From assembly GCA_947565265.1 (NCBI GenBank), contig CANOFK010000034.1:1-8735 (forward strand): a stretch of 8,735 bases of DNA. The letters run 5' to 3'. Shown here piece by piece: positions 5,421 to 8,735 of the stretch; the first letter of the stretch is position 1; every line of letters starts with the position of its first letter. A program made the position numbers and the translations under genes. Source of the DNA: an uncultured Clostridia bacterium (lineage in GTDB: Bacteria > Bacillota > Clostridia > Oscillospirales > Acutalibacteraceae). The notes below the pieces were generated by a model. The model did no database searches. It saw nothing but the letters and a program-made list of their open reading frames with translations, and was not told the origin of the DNA.

Positions 5421-6722
5421 CTAGAACCGCAAAGTCGCCCGGAGGATCACCTCGCCGCCGGTGCCGGAAACCGTCAGGCTGCCGCTGTGGGCCAGCACGA
5501 TCTCCGCGGTGTTGTCCAGCCCGTGGAGTTCGTCCTCCGCCTGGGGCGTGTCGTCAAACATCCAGGCCAGCAGGTCGGTAAACTTCTTCCCCGCCGGATG
5601 AAAACGGGTTTTCTCCGGCAGGGCGCCGGTATAAAGCACCTCCAACCGCAAGGCGTCCTCCGCCGGGGTGGCGGTAAACCGCAGGCGGCGCTGGCCCTCA
5701 AAGGCCAGGGCGTCCCCGCAGGCACGGGTCAGCAGTTCGTTGACCATCACGCACAGCTCGGCGGTTTTCAGCGGCGCGTCGGCCTGGGCGGCATTGCTCT
5801 GAAAATCAATACCGTTCTGGGCTGCATAGGCCGCTTTGGTGGCAATCACGGCATTCAGGTACGGGTTTTCGTGGTACGGGAACAGGATGGGGTTGTGCTG
5901 GGCGTTCCGCTTGATCATGTTGATGTAAACGGGGATCTTCTCCGGCTGCCCGTCCCGTATAAGCTGCTGGATGGTATCCAGCGCGTATTCGCCGTTTTTT
6001 TGGGCCGCCCGCACCTCCCGGATGTTGGCCAGCAGGTCCAGCATATCCCCCGACTCCATGGCGAGCATCCGCTTGCGCACAGCGGCGCTGACGTCCTGGG
6101 CCTGCCAGCGCCCGGCCTGGTATACGCTGCGAAAGCAAAAAACCAGCACGCAGTACAGCCCGGTAGCCAGCAGCAGCCGCCGGGTGGGGGTGCGTATACC
6201 AAATAGCCCGTCCAGCTTGCCCAGGCAAAGCAGGTATTGAAAGCCCATCAGCACCAGCATCCCGCCCAGGAACAGCGACGGGCCCCGCTGGCTGAACCGC
6301 TGCAAGGGCCGGTACAGGCACAGGCCCGTCAGCAGGTTGATAAGCAGCATGGCCAGCACCGAGAGGAACCCGCCCCAGGCCCCGGCAGGGGAAAAGGGCA
6401 TAGCCCCCAAAAACAGGGGCACAAACAAAAGGGCATAGGCAAAATTGGTGATGCAAAGCGCCGCTACAAAACCCTTTTGCAGCAGGTTGTTGCTATGTAA
6501 AAACACAGAGGTCAGCAAAAACAGCCCGGTACCCACCGCGCAGGGCAACTGCCAGGGCAAATTCTCCCCGCTCAGCCGGCCGTCCAGCAGGGCGGCCGTC
6601 ACCAGCGCCAGGATATACGTCCCCGCCATGCCGGCAAGGGTTGTCCAAATGCGGTAGCGGTCCTGGAGCAGGGTCAGGAACAGGCCGCAGACACAAATAA
6701 ATACGATCGGGAAATAAACCAT
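5421..6722 (-). CDS. Seven-helix membrane protein with degenerate GHKL histidine-kinase-like domain
   Basis: The 433-residue product has about seven hydrophobic segments (near 3-20, 24-46, 56-76, 83-107, 115-137, 149-168 and 182-200), then a cytoplasmic region laid out like AgrC/ComD-type GHKL sensor kinases: a helical segment (about 205-270), NPYLNAVIATKAAYAAQNGIDF (286-307), a position resembling the N box (ELCVMVNELLTRACGDAL, 322-339), and a C-terminal HGLDNTAEIV...GSLTVSGTGGEV (400-425). Key residues look lost. Where these kinases carry H-D-x-R-x-H there is IREVRAAQK (234-242) with no histidine; the expected N-x-L-D-N-A reads NELLTRA; and the glycine box HGxGLxN reads HGLDN. It may therefore be a non-catalytic sensor or a pseudokinase. 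ATG 6722 has GGAG about 10 bases upstream; an upstream TTG at 6761 lacks a ribosome binding site. No response regulator is adjacent. The family is fairly sure, the function is not. Confidence 0.72.
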   Translation of the reverse strand: MVYFPIVFICVCGLFLTLLQDRYRIWTTLAGMAGTYILALVTAALLDGRLSGENLPWQLPCAVGTGLFLLTSVFLHSNNLLQKGFVAALCITNFAYALLFVPLFLGAMPFSPAGAWGGFLSVLAMLLINLLTGLCLYRPLQRFSQRGPSLFLGGMLVLMGFQYLLCLGKLDGLFGIRTPTRRLLLATGLYCVLVFCFRSVYQAGRWQAQDVSAAVRKRMLAMESGDMLDLLANIREVRAAQKNGEYALDTIQQLIRDGQPEKIPVYINMIKRNAQHNPILFPYHENPYLNAVIATKAAYAAQNGIDFQSNAAQADAPLKTAELCVMVNELLTRACGDALAFEGQRRLRFTATPAEDALRLEVLYTGALPEKTRFHPAGKKFTDLLAWMFDDTPQAEDELHGLDNTAEIVLAHSGSLTVSGTGGEVILRATLRF

Positions 6723-6761
6723 ATGCGTCACGCTCCGTGGGCTTTGTAGCGGTAAAGTCAA

Positions 6762-6814
6762 TTAAAAAACAAAAACAACAGGCAGCAGGGTACTACAGGG
6801 CACTACCTACTGCC
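6762..6814 (-). terminator. Probable intrinsic terminator of cysK
   Basis: Read leftward, GGCAGTAGG (6814-6806) pairs with CCTGCTGCC (6789-6781), nine pairs including one G-U, and is followed at once by TGTTGTTTTTGTTTTTT (6780-6764). It lies 97 bases past the cysK stop and upstream of the GHKL-like gene. A 10-bp near-duplication (GGGTACTACA/GGGCACTACC, 6788-6807) occupies the loop side. It could also act as an attenuator for the downstream gene if transcription starts further upstream. Confidence 0.7.
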
Positions 6815-6815
6815 T

Positions 6816-6845
6816 ATTGTATCACACTTTTGGTTCCAATACCAG
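6816..6845 (-). promoter_or_regulatory. Candidate extended -10 promoter of the GHKL-like gene
   Basis: Read leftward, TGATACAAT (6824-6816) is a good extended -10 element. The -35 region about 17-18 bases upstream (around 6839-6845) is poor, with CTGGTA the best match. A 10-bp palindrome TTGGTTCCAA (6830-6839) covers the spacer. The start would be near 6809, inside the 5' arm of the terminator hairpin, so transcripts from here should not form that hairpin. Confidence 0.42.
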
Positions 6846-6911
6846 ACCTAAATTAAAATATAGTGGTTTTACATGGAAAACAGCAGGCTTTTTGTCGGAT
6901 GTAGCCAAAGG

Positions 6912-7844
6912 CTAACCCCGGTACATATCTGTAGAAAGGTACCGGTCGCCCCCGTCCGGCAGCAGGGCCACCACAACCTTCCCGGCGTTTTCCGGCAGCC
7001 TGGCCAGCCCCATAGCCGCAAACAGCGCCGCGCCGGAGGAAATGCCGCAAAGCACCCCCTCGGTCCGGCCCAGCAGGCGGCCGGCGGCAAAGGCGTCCTC
7101 GTCCGCCACCGGCACCACCCGGTCCACCACGCCCATGTCCAGCACTTGTGGCACAAAGCCCGCGCCAATGCCCTGTATCCGGTGGGGGCCGGGCCGGCCG
7201 CCGCCCAGCACCGGCGAGGCCGCCGGCTCCACCCCCACCACCTCTATCCGGGGGTTGCGGCTTTTCAAAAACCTGCCTGTCCCGGTGATGGTCCCCCCCG
7301 TACCAATGCCCGCCACAAATATATCCACCTGCCCGCCGGTGTCCGCCCAAATCTCCGGGCCGGTGGTGGCAAAGTGGGCGGCCGGGTTGGCAGGGTTCAC
7401 AAACTGGCCGGGGATAAAGCTGCCCGGTATGCCGGCAGCCAGTTCCCTGGCCTTGTCGATGGCGCCCTGCATCCCCGCCTCCCCGTCCGAAAGCACCAGT
7501 TCCGCCCCGTAGGCGCCCATCAGCAGGCGGCGCTCCAGGCTCATGGTTTCGGGCATCACAATAATCACCCGGTAGCCCCTGGCCGCCCCCACGCTGCAAA
7601 GGCCAATGCCCGTGTTGCCGGAGGTGGGCTCAATGATCACCGAGCCGGGCCCAAGCAGCCCTTTTTCCTCCGCGTCGTCCAGCATGGCCTTCGCCACCCG
7701 GTCTTTCACGCTGCCGGCAGGGTTCAGGCCCTCCAGCTTTACCAGCAGGCGGGCGCAAAGGCCCTGTGCTTTCCCCAGCCGGGCCGTTTCCAGCAGCGGG
7801 GTATTGCCAATCAGTTCTTCGGCCGTGCCAAATCGTTTATGCAA
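6912..7844 (-). CDS. cysK: Cysteine synthase A, O-acetylserine sulfhydrylase (EC 2.5.1.47)
   Basis: The 310-residue cytoplasmic enzyme is a fold-type II pyridoxal-phosphate protein that joins O-acetylserine and sulfide to make cysteine, the last step of sulfate/sulfide assimilation. Landmarks: ELIGNTPLL (10-18); NPAGSVKDR with the Schiff-base lysine at 47; PTSGNTGIGL (73-82), the substrate loop; VMPETMSLERR (96-106); the phosphate-binding GTGGT (181-185); HRIQGIGAGF (221-230), the flexible loop; and GISSGAA (267-273) with Ser270 next to the pyridine nitrogen. Length is normal. The start is TTG, not ATG: GGGAGG (7858-7853) lies 8 bases before it and there is no suitable ATG. The gene has its own promoter, a short 5' leader without a visible riboswitch, and a probable terminator. 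No cysE is in the window. CysM or a cystathionine-synthase relative is less likely. Confidence 0.94.
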   Translation of the reverse strand: MHKRFGTAEELIGNTPLLETARLGKAQGLCARLLVKLEGLNPAGSVKDRVAKAMLDDAEEKGLLGPGSVIIEPTSGNTGIGLCSVGAARGYRVIIVMPETMSLERRLLMGAYGAELVLSDGEAGMQGAIDKARELAAGIPGSFIPGQFVNPANPAAHFATTGPEIWADTGGQVDIFVAGIGTGGTITGTGRFLKSRNPRIEVVGVEPAASPVLGGGRPGPHRIQGIGAGFVPQVLDMGVVDRVVPVADEDAFAAGRLLGRTEGVLCGISSGAALFAAMGLARLPENAGKVVVALLPDGGDRYLSTDMYRG

Positions 7845-7873
7845 AGGTATCGCCTCCCACAGGGTATAAAACC

Positions 7874-7902
7874 ATCATACCACCCCCCGGCCATGCAGTC
7901 AA
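7874..7902 (-). promoter_or_regulatory. SigA-type promoter of cysK
   Basis: Read leftward, TTGACT (7902-7897) is followed after exactly 17 bases by TATGAT (7879-7874), with TG one base before the -10 box. Transcription should begin near 7867, giving a leader of about 23 bases that already contains the GGGAGG ribosome binding site. There is no room for a T-box or other riboswitch in that leader. Confidence 0.85.
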
Positions 7903-7922
7903 GGGGAATGTGCCGGCATAGG

Positions 7923-7983
7923 GCCAGGGGCCGTGCCCCATCCTGGCGAGGCGCGGCCCCTGGCGGTTCCGGCCCCTGGCCGG
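7923..7983. repeat. GC-rich inverted repeats with a duplicated arm
   Basis: GCCAGGGGCCG (7923-7933) is the inverse of CGGCCCCTGGC, which occurs twice, at 7954-7964 and 7970-7980. The single left arm could pair with either copy. The second copy also forms its own hairpin, CCGGCC/GGCCGG (7969-7983). The set lies between the cysteine-rich gene and the cysK promoter, on the 3' side of the former, but no T-tract follows on the reverse strand, so termination is uncertain. Confidence 0.6.
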
Positions 7984-8021
7984 GAAAACAGTTTTACGGC
8001 CTGCCTGCCGGGCGGCGCCGT

Positions 8022-8735
8022 TCAGTGCCCACAGCCGCAGCCGCAGTCGGGCAGGTCCGTAGCCCTGGGCGGGAAGAACGCGTCCGTGGGGAAGTCGATG
8101 CGCCTGAACAGCTCACAGGGGTTGTCGGTGGTGGGCACGCATTCCTTTTCCGGCACGCAGAAGTCGTAGGTGGGTATCAGCATCTGTACGCTGCGCACAA
8201 TCTGCACAATGGTGAAAAGCCCGATGGTGGCGTACACATGGTTGCGTTGGGGGGCCGTGTCAAAGTCCCCGCCATAGCGCTGGCAAATGCTTTCGGGAAT
8301 ACGGCAGTAGGGCTCGTTGCGGCAAGAGCAGTCGCACAGCTTGGCGGAAAGGGCCACCGGCTCGGCCACCTGCACCGTGGCCTTTGGCAGGGCCCGCACG
8401 CCGTCGTTGGGCTCCGGCTCATCCTGGCAGCCGCCGGATGTAAACACCTTCACATTGCCCTCGCTGCCGAACAGCACCACCTTTTTGTTGAATACCGACA
8501 CACCGCTGACCGTCACCGGGCAGGCGGAAGGCCCGCCGAACAGTTCCACGGTCACGTCAAAGAAATAGGTCATATCCACCGAGTAAAAGCCCTTGTTAAA
8601 GGGGATGGGCTGTAGGTCGATGTACACGGTGATAACGCTCACGTCCTTGATGCGCACGTTGGTGGCGCTGTCTACCATCGGCTGTGCCGCCGCGGAGAAC
8701 AGCACCCTTATGTCCTCCAAGCAGTCTTTATCGCT
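8022..8735 (-). CDS. Unrecognised cysteine-rich protein, 5' end beyond the window
   Basis: I do not recognise this protein. The frame is open to the right edge: five more codons (SDKDC) precede a TTG at 8720 that could be taken for a start but reads as an internal leucine, so 237 residues are visible and the N-terminus is missing. The visible part has no membrane segment. Its first half looks beta-rich (VRIKDVSVITVYIDLQPIP, FYSVDMTYFFDVTVELFG, VFNKKVVLFGSEGNV). The second half holds most of the 14 cysteines, including LCDCSC and a C-terminal DCGCGCGH. Tight Cys spacing suggests metal binding or disulfide cross-linking, as in spore-coat or other surface proteins, but this is speculation. No signal peptide can be judged. 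It ends with TGA about 120 bases before the cysK promoter, which suggests a separate transcript. Confidence 0.78.
   Translation of the reverse strand, partial: SDKDCLEDIRVLFSAAAQPMVDSATNVRIKDVSVITVYIDLQPIPFNKGFYSVDMTYFFDVTVELFGGPSACPVTVSGVSVFNKKVVLFGSEGNVKVFTSGGCQDEPEPNDGVRALPKATVQVAEPVALSAKLCDCSCRNEPYCRIPESICQRYGGDFDTAPQRNHVYATIGLFTIVQIVRSVQMLIPTYDFCVPEKECVPTTDNPCELFRRIDFPTDAFFPPRATDLPDCGCGCGH

Noticed and set aside
5382..6206. 274-codon forward frame opposite the GHKL-like gene
   Set aside because: Repetitive Gly/Gln/His/Val composition typical of an antisense GC-rich frame; the reverse strand has clear membrane helices and a recognisable domain order.
6902..6914. Small hairpin TAGCC/GGCTA at the cysK stop codon as a terminator
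   Set aside because: Only five pairs and no following T-tract; the hairpin at 6781-6814 is far better.
6873..8615. 580-codon forward frame opposite cysK and the cysteine-rich gene
   Set aside because: The reverse strand carries unmistakable cysK motifs, a promoter and a ribosome binding site; the forward frame is low-complexity and matches no family I know.

Overview
The window reads as chromosomal DNA from a GC-rich, low-copy-repeat-bearing member of the Clostridia, most likely a gut Oscillospiraceae/Ruminococcaceae relative. The grounds are a T-box riboswitch in front of an aminoacyl-tRNA synthetase gene, SigA-type promoters with TGn-extended -10 boxes, AGGAGG-like ribosome binding sites, TTG starts, and a host-glycan-type N-acetylhexosamine kinase. 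This is inference; there is no rRNA or marker gene to fix the taxon.

Layout. 1-325: no gene, but a cluster of adjacent hairpins and a repeated 10-mer. 326-3838 (+): a complete regulatory and coding unit made of a strong promoter, a tRNA-Ile T-box leader with an ATC specifier, a terminator/antiterminator, ileS (isoleucyl-tRNA synthetase of the eukaryote-like type 2), and a strong intrinsic terminator. 3840-4273: a gene-free stretch of repeats, with a 42-bp tandem repeat, a 110-base tract that is about 73% A, a perfect 15-bp inverted repeat, and an inverted pair of 19-mers bounding much of the segment. 4274-8735 (-): four leftward genes, in transcription order an unrecognised cysteine-rich protein (cut by the right edge), cysK (cysteine synthase, own promoter and probable terminator), a seven-helix membrane protein with a degenerate GHKL histidine-kinase domain, and a NahK-like N-acetylhexosamine 1-kinase.

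The synthetase unit is self-contained: uncharged tRNA-Ile should stabilise the antiterminator and switch on ileS. cysK makes cysteine from O-acetylserine and sulfide, and no partner cysE is in view. The GHKL-like membrane protein and the sugar kinase are 67 bp apart on the same strand with no convincing terminator between them, so they may be co-transcribed, but no shared function can be shown.

I do not see a defence island, CRISPR array, prophage, transposase or obvious new multi-gene system. The most worthwhile leads are the apparent pseudokinase next to the hexosamine kinase, the cysteine-rich unknown protein, and the composite repeat region at 3860-4250.
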